From NCBI GenBank assembly GCA_040772665.1, contig JAXGXT010000002.1, positions 186,001 through 250,000 of the forward strand: a DNA stretch of 64,000 nucleotides, read 5' to 3'. Every line of letters begins with the position of its first letter. Positions within the stretch are counted from its first letter, which is position 1. Made by a program: the position numbers and the translations under genes. Below are positions 1 to 8,824 of this stretch, piece after piece. This DNA comes from JAXGXT01 sp040772665. Its GTDB lineage: Bacteria; Bacillota; Clostridia; Lachnospirales; Anaerotignaceae. Under the pieces are notes generated by a model, which ran no database searches, was not told the DNA's origin, and was given only the letters and a program-made list of their open reading frames with translations.

Positions 1-2
1 GT

Positions 3-698
3 CATTATTTTGATTTCAATAGAGATTATGAAGAAATAAAAAGTTTTCTTTCACAAAAGGATGAAACCTTGAGGGCAGCTTTAGAGTATGCTCCGGGAAT
101 AAGAATAATCAATCAAGAATTTTTTCAATGCCTTATTTCATTTATAATTTCTCAAAACAACAGAATACCTATGATTAAAAAGGTTGTAAGCAACTTAAGC
201 CAAAAATACGGCGAATATATAACAACTATTAATGGCGAAGACTATTTCTCTTTTCCATCTCCTGAAAAACTTTATGGGATAGATGCAAAGGAGCTTATGG
301 AATGCAAAACAGGTTTCAGGGGAAAGTATATTGAAGATGCCGTTAAAAAGTATGTTGAGGGAAGTCTTGAACATGAAAACTTTTCTTCCATGACAAATGA
401 ACAAGTAAGGGAAAAGCTTATGACAATTAATGGTGTTGGGCCAAAGGTTGCAGATTGTGTTATGCTTTTTTCACTTGGGCGCAATGATGTTTTTCCAACT
501 GATGTTTGGGTTAAGAGAATTATGAGCTATTTTTATTTTGACAGACAGGAAACACCAATAAAAGAAATACATAAGTTTGCCAATGAACTTTTTGAAAGCT
601 ATTCAGGCTTTGCCCAACAATATTTGTTTAATTATGCAAGAGAGCTTAAAATTGGTACGGGCAAAGGAGATGCAAAAAATGCTGGGAACAATAGTTAA
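3..698 (+). CDS. ogg: OGG-type 8-oxoguanine DNA glycosylase/AP lyase, 5' end cut by the window
   Basis: Base-excision repair enzyme of the HhH-GPD superfamily, expected to remove 8-oxoguanine and nick the abasic site. The frame is open from base 3, before the first ATG at 69, and the residues encoded there (HYFDFNRDYEEI) fit the OGG family, so the gene starts left of the window. The helix-hairpin-helix reads NGVGPKVADC, with the family's Schiff-base lysine, followed by FPTDVW with the conserved catalytic aspartate. The segment LISFIISQNN is also typical of the family. The 3' end overlaps the next gene by 20 nt, suggesting co-transcription. The N-terminal domain cannot be judged because it is missing. 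Confidence 0.85.
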   Translation, partial: HYFDFNRDYEEIKSFLSQKDETLRAALEYAPGIRIINQEFFQCLISFIISQNNRIPMIKKVVSNLSQKYGEYITTINGEDYFSFPSPEKLYGIDAKELMECKTGFRGKYIEDAVKKYVEGSLEHENFSSMTNEQVREKLMTINGVGPKVADCVMLFSLGRNDVFPTDVWVKRIMSYFYFDRQETPIKEIHKFANELFESYSGFAQQYLFNYARELKIGTGKGDAKNAGNNS

Positions 699-1410
699 TT
701 CGGCTGCAATAGTTTTTGGATGTTTAATCGGCCTTTTTTTAAAGGGAGGCATGAAACCTAGATACAGAGAGATACTTATAAGCGTGATGGGTCTTTCTGT
801 GGCTTTTATAGGTATTTCCACGGCTCTTGGCGGTCTTTTAAGCGAAGAAGCAGAGCCTATACTTTATATTGTTAGCCTTGTTATAGGGTCTTTGTTAGGA
901 GAATTTCTTGATATTGAAAAAAAACTTGAAAGTTTAGGGGATAAAATACAAAGCAAAATAGGAGAGGGCGGCGGAAATGTTTCTCAAGGTTTTGTTACTG
1001 CAAGCCTTACATTTTGCGTTGGAACAATGGCAGTTTTAGGTTCTATAGAAAGCGGTGTTCAAGGTGTTCATACAACGCTTTTTACAAAATCTCTTCTTGA
1101 TGGTGTAACATCTATTATTTTTGCTTCAACACTTGGTGTGGGAGTTATTTTTGCAGCAATCCCTGTTTTGCTGTATCAGGGAACACTTACAGTTCTTGCA
1201 TCCCTTGTTCAGCAATATATGACGGCTGGAATGATGAGAGAAATTTCTATAATAGGCGGAATTATGATTTTTGCAATAGGGTGCAACATGCTTGAAATTA
1301 AAAGGTTTAAGGTGGGAAACATGCTTCCTGCAATTGTTATTCCCGTAATTTATTATCTTCCTGTGGTTCAAAAGTTTTTTAATATAATATTTAGCGGATT
1401 TAGTTTTTAA
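679..1410 (+). CDS. DUF554 family membrane protein (YdfK-like)
   Basis: Polytopic membrane protein of about 243 residues with about seven hydrophobic segments; the function of the DUF554 family is not established, although transport has been suggested. Family-like features are the N-terminal MLGTIVNSAAIVFG and the central SIESGVQG region. I chose ATG 679 because AAAGGAG (664-669) lies at proper spacing; the open frame extends back to 577, but that part lies inside the preceding glycosylase gene in another frame. It overlaps that gene by 20 nt and is followed after 15 nt by the YbaK-like gene, so the three probably form one operon ending at the hairpin near 1926. Confidence 0.8.
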   Translation: MLGTIVNSAAIVFGCLIGLFLKGGMKPRYREILISVMGLSVAFIGISTALGGLLSEEAEPILYIVSLVIGSLLGEFLDIEKKLESLGDKIQSKIGEGGGNVSQGFVTASLTFCVGTMAVLGSIESGVQGVHTTLFTKSLLDGVTSIIFASTLGVGVIFAAIPVLLYQGTLTVLASLVQQYMTAGMMREISIIGGIMIFAIGCNMLEIKRFKVGNMLPAIVIPVIYYLPVVQKFFNIIFSGFSF

Positions 1411-1425
1411 TTAGAGGCGAAAAAA

Positions 1426-1896
1426 ATGACAAAAACAAATGTAATGAGAATGTTAGATGCGGCAGGAATATCTTATAAAGCCGCAGAGTATGATTTTAGC
1501 GAAGACGACCTTTCAGGCATTCATGCCGCAAAAGAAATAAATATGCCTTCGGAGCAAGTTTTTAAAACACTTGTAACAAAGGGTGACAAAACAGGCCATG
1601 TTGTTTTTATAATACCTGTTTCACAAGAGCTTGATTTGAAAAAAGCCGCAAAGGCTTCACAAAACAAAAAAGTGGAAATGATACACGTTAAAGACCTTTT
1701 GAATGCAACAGGATATATAAGGGGAGGCTGTTCGCCTATAGGCATGAAAAAGAAACTTCCTTCTTTTATTGATGAAACAGCTTTGCTATTTGATGAAATA
1801 AGTATAAGTGCAGGGGTAAGAGGCTGTCAGGTTATTATTAACCCTGAAAAACTTATTGAGTTTATAGATGCAGTTCAATGTGATTTAACTTTATAG
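1426..1896 (+). CDS. ybaK: YbaK/EbsC-type Cys-tRNA(Pro) deacylase
   Basis: Trans-editing hydrolase of the YbaK/ProX superfamily, which clears cysteine mischarged onto tRNA-Pro in the cytoplasm. The 156-residue length is that of the family. Visible family features: an N-terminal MTKTNVMRMLDAAGI, a central VFKTLVTKGD with the conserved lysine, and the C-terminal IRGGCSPIGMKKKLP and SAGVRGCQVIINP segments. A ribosome site (AGAGGCG) precedes ATG 1426. It is the last gene of the short operon after the DUF554 gene and is followed by a strong hairpin. Substrate assignment rests on family membership alone. Confidence 0.88.
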   Translation: MTKTNVMRMLDAAGISYKAAEYDFSEDDLSGIHAAKEINMPSEQVFKTLVTKGDKTGHVVFIIPVSQELDLKKAAKASQNKKVEMIHVKDLLNATGYIRGGCSPIGMKKKLPSFIDETALLFDEISISAGVRGCQVIINPEKLIEFIDAVQCDLTL

Positions 1897-1925
1897 GCAT
1901 ATGGCTAAACATTTATGAAAACTTA

Positions 1926-1966
1926 AGGGAATTCCAAGATAAGGTTATGGAATTCCCTGTTTTAAT
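1926..1966 (+). terminator. Rho-independent terminator after ybaK
   Basis: A perfect 10-bp stem (1926-1935 with 1949-1958; AGGGAATTCC paired to GGAATTCCCT) with a 13-nt loop, followed by GTTTTAAT. It closes the operon running from the glycosylase. It also lies downstream of the convergent protease gene on the minus strand. Confidence 0.7.
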
Positions 1967-2056
1967 CATAAAAGTATTTCATAAATTTAGTAATAAACAT
2001 TAAAAGTCGAGAGTTCTAAGCCGTGGATTTCAAACAATAAAAACCATAGACTATAG

Positions 2057-3355
2057 TTATCTTTCCAGCTTAAAGGCTTGGCTTTTTTGTGATTCTACTC
2101 CATTTCTTACAACTGAAACTTTTATGTAAGGATTGATATATTCTAAATTTTTTATTGTTAAGGAAAAAGGGGTTGCCCAATACCACTGATTTTTATTATC
2201 AGTATTTTTAAGAGGTTCATATGTTCCGTCTTTTGAATTGCTTATGTATACTTTGTAATAGTCTGCTGAATAAACGCTTGTCCATCCAAGATATATTTTA
2301 TCTTCTTTTAAAATAAAATCAACATGTCTTGGGGGCACTAAATCTGCTTTAACATATTTCCAGTTTTCCATATCAATGTTTTTATCAAGTTTTATTTCAG
2401 CCACAAGCCCTATTGGTATTGCTAAAGATGTTCCGTTTTGTAAAAATGCGGAAGTGACACCTACTATTTCTCCATATTTATTAAACATTCCGCCGCCGCT
2501 GCTGCCATGATCAATTTTTGCAGAGCTGCTTATTTCATTTTCGTCTGAAAAAATAATATTTCCTTTTGTGACGGTGTTTGAAATGCCCAGCGGAGAGCCG
2601 ATTAAGGTTACCTCATCACCTTCAGACAAAGTGTTTGAATCTGCAATTTGAGCATATGATGAAGACTCGGAGTTTATTTTAAGTATGGCTATATCCATAG
2701 GCGAGTCATATCCTGCTATGTATACATCATCTATATATTTTAAACCGTTGCTAAAACTTATCCATATATCCTGAGCACCTTCAATAACATGAAAGTTTGT
2801 AGCTATATATCCGTCGGGGGAAAGAATTACACCGCTTCCTTGAAATTTGTTTGTATATACAGTAACAACATTTTCTTTTAACTTTTCTGCATCTGCAGAT
2901 TTTTCAGCATTTTTTTTAAGTGAAGTGTAGTATAACTGGGAATATATTTGAATTGAAGTTGTTTCGCTTTCCCATTCAACAATGCTTCCGCTGCTTTCGG
3001 CAACAAACCGTAAAGGAACAAGGGTGTATCCATCCATAATGTAAGGTTCAACGGGAAGAGAAATTTCTTTGCCGTTTAGAGTTGCAGTTTGATTGTTAAG
3101 CTGCAGGCGAATGGTGCTTCCTTCTTTAAAGCCTGTAACTGTTTTTGTTGTGTTATCCCATTTAACTGTATATGCCATTGATTCAAAGATGGCTCTCATG
3201 GGAACCATAGTAGTGTCGTTAACTATGGTTGGCTGTGCGCCAAGTGAAAGTTTTTTGCCGTCATAAAAAATTGAAATTTCATTTTGAGCAAAAGTAGGAA
3301 TTGTAAAAATTATAGATAAAAATAAAGTTATTAAAATATTTGCTATTCTTTTCAT
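2057..3355 (-). CDS. Exported trypsin-like serine protease with copper-amine-oxidase-type N-terminal repeats
   Basis: Predicted secreted protease of 432 residues. Residues 1-23 form a signal peptide ending TFAQ. Residues about 27-140 hold a copper amine oxidase N-terminal-like domain (two repeats with VPMRAIFES and VPLRFVAES), a module of Firmicutes surface proteins thought to bind cell wall, not a copper oxidase. Residues about 165-330 are an HtrA-like chymotrypsin fold with the triad His189 (NFHVIEG), Asp221 (MDIAIL) and Ser286 (GSSGGG). There is no PDZ domain; the last 90 residues look like a fibronectin-III-type beta domain. An AGGTG ribosome site precedes the ATG. Its target is unknown; quality control of exported proteins is an inference. 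Confidence 0.82.
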   Translation of the reverse strand: MKRIANILITLFLSIIFTIPTFAQNEISIFYDGKKLSLGAQPTIVNDTTMVPMRAIFESMAYTVKWDNTTKTVTGFKEGSTIRLQLNNQTATLNGKEISLPVEPYIMDGYTLVPLRFVAESSGSIVEWESETTSIQIYSQLYYTSLKKNAEKSADAEKLKENVVTVYTNKFQGSGVILSPDGYIATNFHVIEGAQDIWISFSNGLKYIDDVYIAGYDSPMDIAILKINSESSSYAQIADSNTLSEGDEVTLIGSPLGISNTVTKGNIIFSDENEISSSAKIDHGSSGGGMFNKYGEIVGVTSAFLQNGTSLAIPIGLVAEIKLDKNIDMENWKYVKADLVPPRHVDFILKEDKIYLGWTSVYSADYYKVYISNSKDGTYEPLKNTDNKNQWYWATPFSLTIKNLEYINPYIKVSVVRNGVESQKSQAFKLER

Positions 3356-3432
3356 ATAAACACCTCTTATTAATTATACACTATTTTTTTTATTATTGGT
3401 CTAATTTTTTAAAATCTTATGTTTAAAGTGAT

Positions 3433-3461
3433 TTGACACAGTTTCTTTTTTATAGTAAACT
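3433..3461 (+). promoter_or_regulatory. Sigma-A-type promoter for the acetyltransferase gene
   Basis: TTGACA at 3433-3438 matches the -35 consensus exactly; 17 nt later TAAACT (3456-3461) matches four of six -10 positions. AAAGGAG (3471-3477) follows, 8 nt before the GTG start at 3486, leaving a very short leader. Confidence 0.55.
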
Positions 3462-3485
3462 CCAAATAAAAAAGGAGCATAGAGT

Positions 3486-3995
3486 GTGATTTTAACAAAA
3501 ACAACGGAAAAAGATTTTGAAATAATATATGAAATTATGGATTTTTCTTTTCCAAACACTGAAATAAGAAGTAAAAATAATCAAAAAAAACTTTTTAATA
3601 ACGAAAAATATAATGTTGTAATGGATGAAAATAAAAAGGGATTTATTGCCTATTGGAATTTTGACCAATTTATATTTTTAGAACATTTTGCTGTAAGTTT
3701 TTCGGCAAGAGGGGAGGGACACGGCGAGAAAATGTTGAAAGCTTTTATGCAAGAATTAAAGCTTCCATCCTTTTTAGAGGTAGAACCACCTGAAAATGAA
3801 ATAACAAAAAGAAGAATAAGTTTTTATGAACGCATGGGTTTTAAACTTAATGATTTTCAATATGTTCAGCCTTCAATGAGAGAAAATGAACCTTCCATTG
3901 AATTAAAAATTATGTCATATAAAGAAAGCATACCTGAAAGCCTGTTTAATAAATATAAGATAAAACTATATAATGAAGTATATGGTGTTAAATAG
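3486..3995 (+). CDS. GNAT family N-acetyltransferase
   Basis: Cytoplasmic acetyl-CoA-dependent acetyltransferase fold, 169 residues. The acetyl-CoA binding motif A is visible as FSARGEGHGEKML around residues 76-88, preceded by the usual beta strand (FIFLEHFAV), and followed by a motif-B-like FYERMGFKL. The GTG start is supported by AAAGGAG 8 nt upstream; no ATG lies nearby in frame. It stands alone between the minus-strand protease and the KamA-like gene, with its own predicted promoter. Nothing in the sequence or neighbourhood identifies the substrate. Confidence 0.75.
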   Translation: MILTKTTEKDFEIIYEIMDFSFPNTEIRSKNNQKKLFNNEKYNVVMDENKKGFIAYWNFDQFIFLEHFAVSFSARGEGHGEKMLKAFMQELKLPSFLEVEPPENEITKRRISFYERMGFKLNDFQYVQPSMRENEPSIELKIMSYKESIPESLFNKYKIKLYNEVYGVK

Positions 3996-4112
3996 CAAAT
4001 ATAGATTTAAAAGAAAAAGTATGACAGCCGAATTTTAAAATATGTAATGAAACTTTTAATTTTTTAACGTATATAAACGTAGAATATATAAAATTAAAAA
4101 AGGGTGCGTCTT

Positions 4113-5201
4113 ATGAACTGTCTTGATACACTAATGAATAATGTAACAACTGCTGAGGAGCTTAAAGAGATTTTTTCTTTTACAGACGAAGAAGTAACTA
4201 AATTAAATGTAATTTTAGAAACATATCCTATGTCTATTAGCAGATATTATCTTTCTCTTATAGATAAAAATGATATTAATGACCCTATACGAAAAATGTG
4301 TATACCTGATGTTATTGAAAGCGATTTAAGCGGAAGCAGCGACACAAGCGGTGAGGCCACAAACACAAAGCTTGTTGGACTTCAGCATAAGTATGCACAA
4401 ACTGCACTTATATTGTCTACAAGCAGCTGTGCCATGTATTGCAGGCATTGTTTTAGAAAAAGAATGGTTGGAACAACAGATGGTGAGGTTGCGGCTAACT
4501 TTGATGAAATTATGGAATATATAAAAACTCACGAAGAAATAAGTAATGTGATTGTTTCGGGGGGAGATGCATTTTTAAATGATAACAGCGTTATAGAAAA
4601 ATATTTGAAAAATCTTACTTCTATAGAACATTTAGATTTTATAAGGTTTGGAACAAGAACACCTGTTGTTTTACCTGAAAGAATTTATGATGACAATGAG
4701 CTTCTTGGGATATTGGAAAAGTATAACAAAATAAAAACTATTTATGTTGTGACACAGTTTAACCATCCTAAAGAAATAACAAAAGAAGCAAAAATGTCAG
4801 TTGAAGCCCTTGAAAAGATTGGAATTACAGTTAAAAACCAGGCTGTTTTACTAAAAGGCGTAAACAATAACCCTGCCACTATGGCAACTCTTTTAAGAAA
4901 ACTTACGGCAATAGGTGTTGATCCTTATTATGTGTTTCAATGCAGACCTGTTATAGGTGTGAAAAATCAATTTCAGATTCCTATACTTGAAGGTTATAAA
5001 ATTATTGAAGAAGCAAAGTCAATGCTTAATGGATTTGCAAAAGGATTTAACTTTGTTATGAGTCATGAAACGGGAAAAATGGAGTTTTTGGGAACACTTG
5101 AAGAAAATAAAATGTTATTTAGGTATCAGGAAGCTAAAGATCCTTCTGATTATGGAAAAACCTTTGAGATTGAATTAAAACAAGATCAATGTTGGTTATA
5201 A
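4113..5201 (+). CDS. KamA family radical SAM protein (lysine 2,3-aminomutase-like)
   Basis: Radical SAM enzyme of about 362 residues. The 4Fe-4S motif CxxxCxxC reads CAMYCRHC (Cys106, Cys110, Cys113), followed by the family's FRKR. Further family features are VSGGDAF, FGTRTPVVLPERI and NQAVLLKGVN. I chose ATG 4113 over GTG 4104 because the AGGG ribosome site (4101-4104) would overlap the GTG. It is shorter than clostridial lysine 2,3-aminomutase (about 416 residues), and the partner genes of lysine fermentation are absent here, so the substrate could be lysine, another amino acid or a protein residue, as in EpmB. It is a single-gene unit closed by a terminator. Confidence 0.78.
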   Translation: MNCLDTLMNNVTTAEELKEIFSFTDEEVTKLNVILETYPMSISRYYLSLIDKNDINDPIRKMCIPDVIESDLSGSSDTSGEATNTKLVGLQHKYAQTALILSTSSCAMYCRHCFRKRMVGTTDGEVAANFDEIMEYIKTHEEISNVIVSGGDAFLNDNSVIEKYLKNLTSIEHLDFIRFGTRTPVVLPERIYDDNELLGILEKYNKIKTIYVVTQFNHPKEITKEAKMSVEALEKIGITVKNQAVLLKGVNNNPATMATLLRKLTAIGVDPYYVFQCRPVIGVKNQFQIPILEGYKIIEEAKSMLNGFAKGFNFVMSHETGKMEFLGTLEENKMLFRYQEAKDPSDYGKTFEIELKQDQCWL

Positions 5202-5207
5202 ATAAAT

Positions 5208-5240
5208 TAAAACTACCCGCTTATGTGGGTAGTTTTATTG
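5208..5240 (+). terminator. Rho-independent terminator after the KamA-like gene
   Basis: Stem AAACTACCC (5210-5218) with GGGTAGTTT (5227-5235), loop of 8 nt, then TATTG. It sits 8 nt after the stop codon. Confidence 0.75.
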
Positions 5241-5428
5241 TTTAGACAAAGGTTATGAAGTGCAGTTTTTGGTGAAAAAATATTGCTGTAAAACTTTCAA
5301 GATTTAATTTTATTTGCAGCCACATTGAATTGACTTGTTAATTAAATCATATTTAATACAAATTTTTTAAAGGTTATTATTGTATATGAAGTTTATATTT
5401 CGCAGACTTATGTTCTTTATAATTTAAA

Positions 5429-6308
5429 TTAGCTAATAAAAAACATAACAAGCCTTGCAGTAAATGTAAATAGAAAGCAGAAGCAAATTCCGCAAACTGT
5501 GGGTATAAGAAATGAAATACCCATCCATTTCCAACTTCCTGTTTCTTTTTTTATTGTCAGTAAAGCTGTGGAACAAGGCCAGTGTAAAAGAGAAAACAGC
5601 ATTGTGCTTATTGCGGTTATCCATGTCCAGCCATTATTTATTAAAAGTTCTTTTAGCATATCAAGACTTTCAAGTTCAATAATTGACCCTTGTGACATAT
5701 ATGACATAATAATAATCGGAATAACTATTTCATTTGCAGGAAGCCCTAAAATAAAAGCCATTAAAATAACTCCGTCAAGCCCTAAAAGTCTTGCAAAAGG
5801 ATCTAGAAAAGATGAAATATGAAAAAGAAGTGTCCCATTAAAAACTACTGTATTTGCCATTATCCATATTATTAACCCTGCAGGGGCTGCAACGACAATT
5901 GCACGCCCTAAGACGAAAAGAGTTCTGTCAAAAATTGAATGTACAATAACTTTAAGAATCTGTGGTTTTCTGTATGAGGGAAGCTCTAAAGTAAAAGATG
6001 AGGGTACTCCTTTTAAAATTGTTTTAGACAGAACTTTTGATACAGACAGAGTCATAAAGATACCTAAAAGTATGATAAGGGTTAAAAAAATTGATGAAAT
6101 AGCCGAGTTGGCAAAGCTTATTTCTGTTCCTATAAAAAACATGGTTATTATAGAAATAAGTGTAGGGAAACGTCCGTTGCAGGGAACAAAGTTGTTGGTT
6201 ATAATGGCTATAAGCCTTTCTCTTGGAGAATCTATAATGCGGCAGCCTATGATTCCTGCTGCATTGCAACCAAAACCCATGCACATGGTATATACAATTT
6301 TGTAAATG
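5429..6308 (-). pseudogene. feoB: C-terminal half of ferrous iron transporter FeoB, split by a serine recombinase
   Basis: Membrane part of the GTP-driven Fe(II) importer. The recognisable homology begins at TMCMGFGCNAAG (Gate-type motif), followed by RIIDSPRERLIA and VPCNGRFPTL, which belong to the middle of FeoB; six or more hydrophobic segments follow to a normal C-terminus. The GTPase domain and first membrane segments are absent and occur nowhere else in the window. Homology stops at about 6290-6308, exactly where the minus-strand recombinase ends. The apparent start codon at 6343 lies inside the recombinase gene in another frame, so this is a fragment, not a native start. The remainder may sit at the far end of an element outside the window. 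Confidence 0.8.
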
Positions 6309-7709
6309 CTAAATTCTCCACTCCATTGATACGTCATCCCCATCTACATGCACCGCTCTTATCAGGCTGGCTATCAAAAGTCTTTTGGTGTCTATATCCG
6401 CATCGTGGAAACTATCTTTAAACTTTTCCATGGAGGAAAGAAATTCTGCCGCAAGGTTTTCCCTATCGCCTTCCGACGTATTTAGTTTGTTCTGAATAGT
6501 TTCTCTTTCCAAATCGAGAGACTTTATCTTTTGTGTAAGCATCTCAATGGGAACACCGCCAACTTGATAAAGGTCAATAAGATTTGATATTTGAGTTTCG
6601 ATTGACTTAATTCTTCTCTTTAATTTTTTTATATCTATTTGTTTAGGTTCATTAATTGCAGATGAAGATATTTCTTCTATGATTAAAGGACTGTCTGCTA
6701 AGTTATAAATCGTTGTTACAACTAAGTTGTCTAATTCTTCAATTTTCCAATTGTTATTTTTACAATCAGGGTCCACTATGAATTTGCGGCTGTTTTTTGA
6801 ACGAGAATAGCATTTATAAAATCCATGGCTTGCGCTGTATTTTGCACCGCATCTGCCGCACACAATGAGGCTTGAAAGCATATAGCCTGCCCTGAAAGGT
6901 GTTTTTTGTGCTGATGTTTTATTTGCTTCTCTTTCTGATGAAAACATAAGCTTTTGTACTGATTTAAAGGTATTGGCATCTATTATAGATTCATGCTTGC
7001 CGTCGTACTGTTCTTTTGCAAATTTAACTTTTCCTATATAAATAACATTGATTAAAATATTCCGCACTTTTGCCGCAGGCCATGAGCCGCCGTATTTATC
7101 GGTCAGTGCTGCTGATATGGCATTTATACTTTTCCCGTTTAAAAACAGGCTGTATATTTCTTTTACTATTCGGCTTTGTGTTTCATTAACTGTTAGCTCT
7201 CCATTCTCATAGGTGTATCCGTAAGGAGCATTTCCTCCGCCATGGAAGTATCCGGCTTTTCCCCTGCCTATTCTGCCCATTGTAAATCTTTCTGTTATGT
7301 TATCCTTTTCAAGCTGTGCAAAAACAGAAAGAATGCCTATCATTGCCCTTCCGAAAGGGGAGGATGTGTCAAAGTTTTCATTAATAGAAATAAAATCAAT
7401 ATTATTTGAAAGAAATTCATCTTCTATTAGTGTGAGGGTATCTTTTTGGCTTCTGGAAAGCCTGTCAAGTTTATATACAAGAACTGCATCGGCCACAGAT
7501 GTTTTTAAGTCAGACAGCATTTGCTTTAAAGCAGGGCGGTTTGTGTTCCCACCGGAGAAACCACCGTCAGTGTATATCTTTAACAAATCCCAGTCCCTTG
7601 CAGAACAGTAAGCCTTAAGACGAGTTACTTGTTCCTCTATACTGTAGTTCTCAAGCTGATTTTCTGTCGATACTCGGACATAGCCGAAAACCCTAAGCTT
7701 ATCTTTCAC
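6309..7709 (-). CDS. Large serine recombinase (SpoIVCA/phage-integrase type) at the feoB junction
   Basis: Site-specific DNA recombinase of 466 residues. The N-terminal resolvase domain carries the nucleophile in GYVRVSTENQ (Ser14), then YTDGGFSGG and the KLDRLSRSQKDT helix region. The recombinase domain follows around 160-270, a zinc-ribbon (CGRCG, with later cysteines) around 290-335, and a long coiled coil to the C-terminus. The start is GTG 7709 with AGGTG upstream. The stop codon lies at the very edge of the split feoB, the usual position of an integrase beside its attachment site. The element it would mobilise is not evident to its right, where housekeeping genes soon follow, so it may be a relic. 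Confidence 0.88.
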   Translation of the reverse strand: MKDKLRVFGYVRVSTENQLENYSIEEQVTRLKAYCSARDWDLLKIYTDGGFSGGNTNRPALKQMLSDLKTSVADAVLVYKLDRLSRSQKDTLTLIEDEFLSNNIDFISINENFDTSSPFGRAMIGILSVFAQLEKDNITERFTMGRIGRGKAGYFHGGGNAPYGYTYENGELTVNETQSRIVKEIYSLFLNGKSINAISAALTDKYGGSWPAAKVRNILINVIYIGKVKFAKEQYDGKHESIIDANTFKSVQKLMFSSEREANKTSAQKTPFRAGYMLSSLIVCGRCGAKYSASHGFYKCYSRSKNSRKFIVDPDCKNNNWKIEELDNLVVTTIYNLADSPLIIEEISSSAINEPKQIDIKKLKRRIKSIETQISNLIDLYQVGGVPIEMLTQKIKSLDLERETIQNKLNTSEGDRENLAAEFLSSMEKFKDSFHDADIDTKRLLIASLIRAVHVDGDDVSMEWRI

Positions 7710-7724
7710 AAAAACACCTCTTGA

Positions 7725-7910
7725 TTAAATATATTTATATTGGTTTGCGGTTAATAGTGTTGAATATATATAAACGAATATGCTTCTAAGTTGTAATATT
7801 ATATTTTTATGAATAACTGGCTCACTTTTCCAGTGTTTGCATTGTATTAGAATTAATTCTTTTTTTCTCCTTATAATCAAATCTATTCCTCTGCTTTTAT
7901 AAGTATTCAA
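7725..7910 (-). pseudogene. Fragment resembling a PD-(D/E)XK restriction endonuclease
   Basis: A 61-residue open frame whose first part, GIDLIIRRKKELILIQCKHW, resembles the catalytic strand pair of Mrr-like or related nucleases (Asp, then Gln-x-Lys). The rest does not continue a nuclease fold, and there is no good ribosome site. It lies upstream of the recombinase on the same strand. I read it as a decayed remnant; it could also be chance similarity. Confidence 0.35.
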
Positions 7911-8147
7911 AGCCCCCTGATAGCTTAGAATATATACTTTCTTTTAGTTCTTAAGTTCTTTTATTTTATAAGATAATATTATAATGACAAGACTGAAAAG
8001 CAGTATCTTAATTAGTGATAAATTTTTTAGGAATGTTGCTCAGGTACTAAATAGAAGTACATAGATGAAGTGGTTTTAAGTATTGCAGGGTTTTAAAGAA
8101 ATAAGTACAACCCGTGTCGGAATATACATAAATATGGAGGTGGGAAT

Positions 8148-8336
8148 ATGAAAAAGTCAGAACAAAAAAATACAGAACCCAAAAGGATAGGTAAAGTAAC
8201 ACATATTATGGCTGATGGCACCATCAGAGATTCGGTAAAGGGCTATTTAGATGAACCGGGTGTGGAGCTGCCGGATATTGCAAAAAGAATAATTAGGCAG
8301 ATGATACTTGATCCATCGAAAAAGGACAGTCAATAA
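8148..8336 (+). CDS. Small protein of unknown function, 62 residues
   Basis: I do not recognise the function. A strong ribosome site (GGAGGTGGG) precedes ATG 8148, and the composition is that of a soluble protein: a lysine-rich start, a VTHIMADGTIRDS segment that looks like a beta hairpin, and a C-terminal helix (IAKRIIRQMIL). It lies about 440 nt from the divergent recombinase and may belong to the same decayed element. No membrane segment or signal peptide is visible. The clean ribosome site is the best argument that it is translated. Confidence 0.5.
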   Translation: MKKSEQKNTEPKRIGKVTHIMADGTIRDSVKGYLDEPGVELPDIAKRIIRQMILDPSKKDSQ

Positions 8337-8824
8337 GGCTGTCATGTATGGACAAGCTGCACAAAAAGGATTTATATGTTAACACCATGCTGTATCTACA
8401 AATGCACAGGGATGCAGAGAACTTGGTTGCGATTGAAAAATAATATGGAATGATTTAGCTGCAGGTGTTTAAATTTACAGCTTTTTTATATAACATAGAC
8501 TGCTGAATAATGTTTTACAGCGGCAATATGCAACACAGGATATAACACAATGGCTGTATTTCCGTAAAGAAGATAGGATGTGCTATAGTTCAAATTTTGT
8601 GACCCCGATTTAGACAGATGGACAAGGTTTCTATAAAAGGCTTGCCAACCTTTTTTTATTAACAGTATTTTCCTTACTTTGTTTCGGCTTTGGTGTAAAC
8701 CAGGGTCGATTTTTTATCTAAAAGTTTCCAAAACGTAAAGTTAAGGTTAAGAAGCGAAATATATATTTTGTCTGTATATCAAAGAGCTAAAAAGGCAATC
8801 TTAAAAACGAAGGAAGGTGATGCG
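8337..8824. other. Gene-poor stretch between the small ORF and spoIVB
   Basis: No convincing gene. A 31-codon frame at 8348-8443 (MDKLHKKDLYVNTM start) without a ribosome site may be a relic of a longer gene. A weak hairpin (AAAAGG 8635-8640 with CCTTTT 8649-8654) followed by T residues could be a terminator. No FeoB N-terminal sequence was found here on either strand. Confidence 0.4.

Noticed and set aside
577..678. Extended N-terminus for the DUF554 protein
   Set aside because: This stretch codes for the DNA glycosylase in another frame, and the ribosome site fits ATG 679.
6309..6343. ATG 6343 as a native start for FeoB
   Set aside because: It lies within the recombinase coding sequence and the residues up to the junction do not resemble FeoB.
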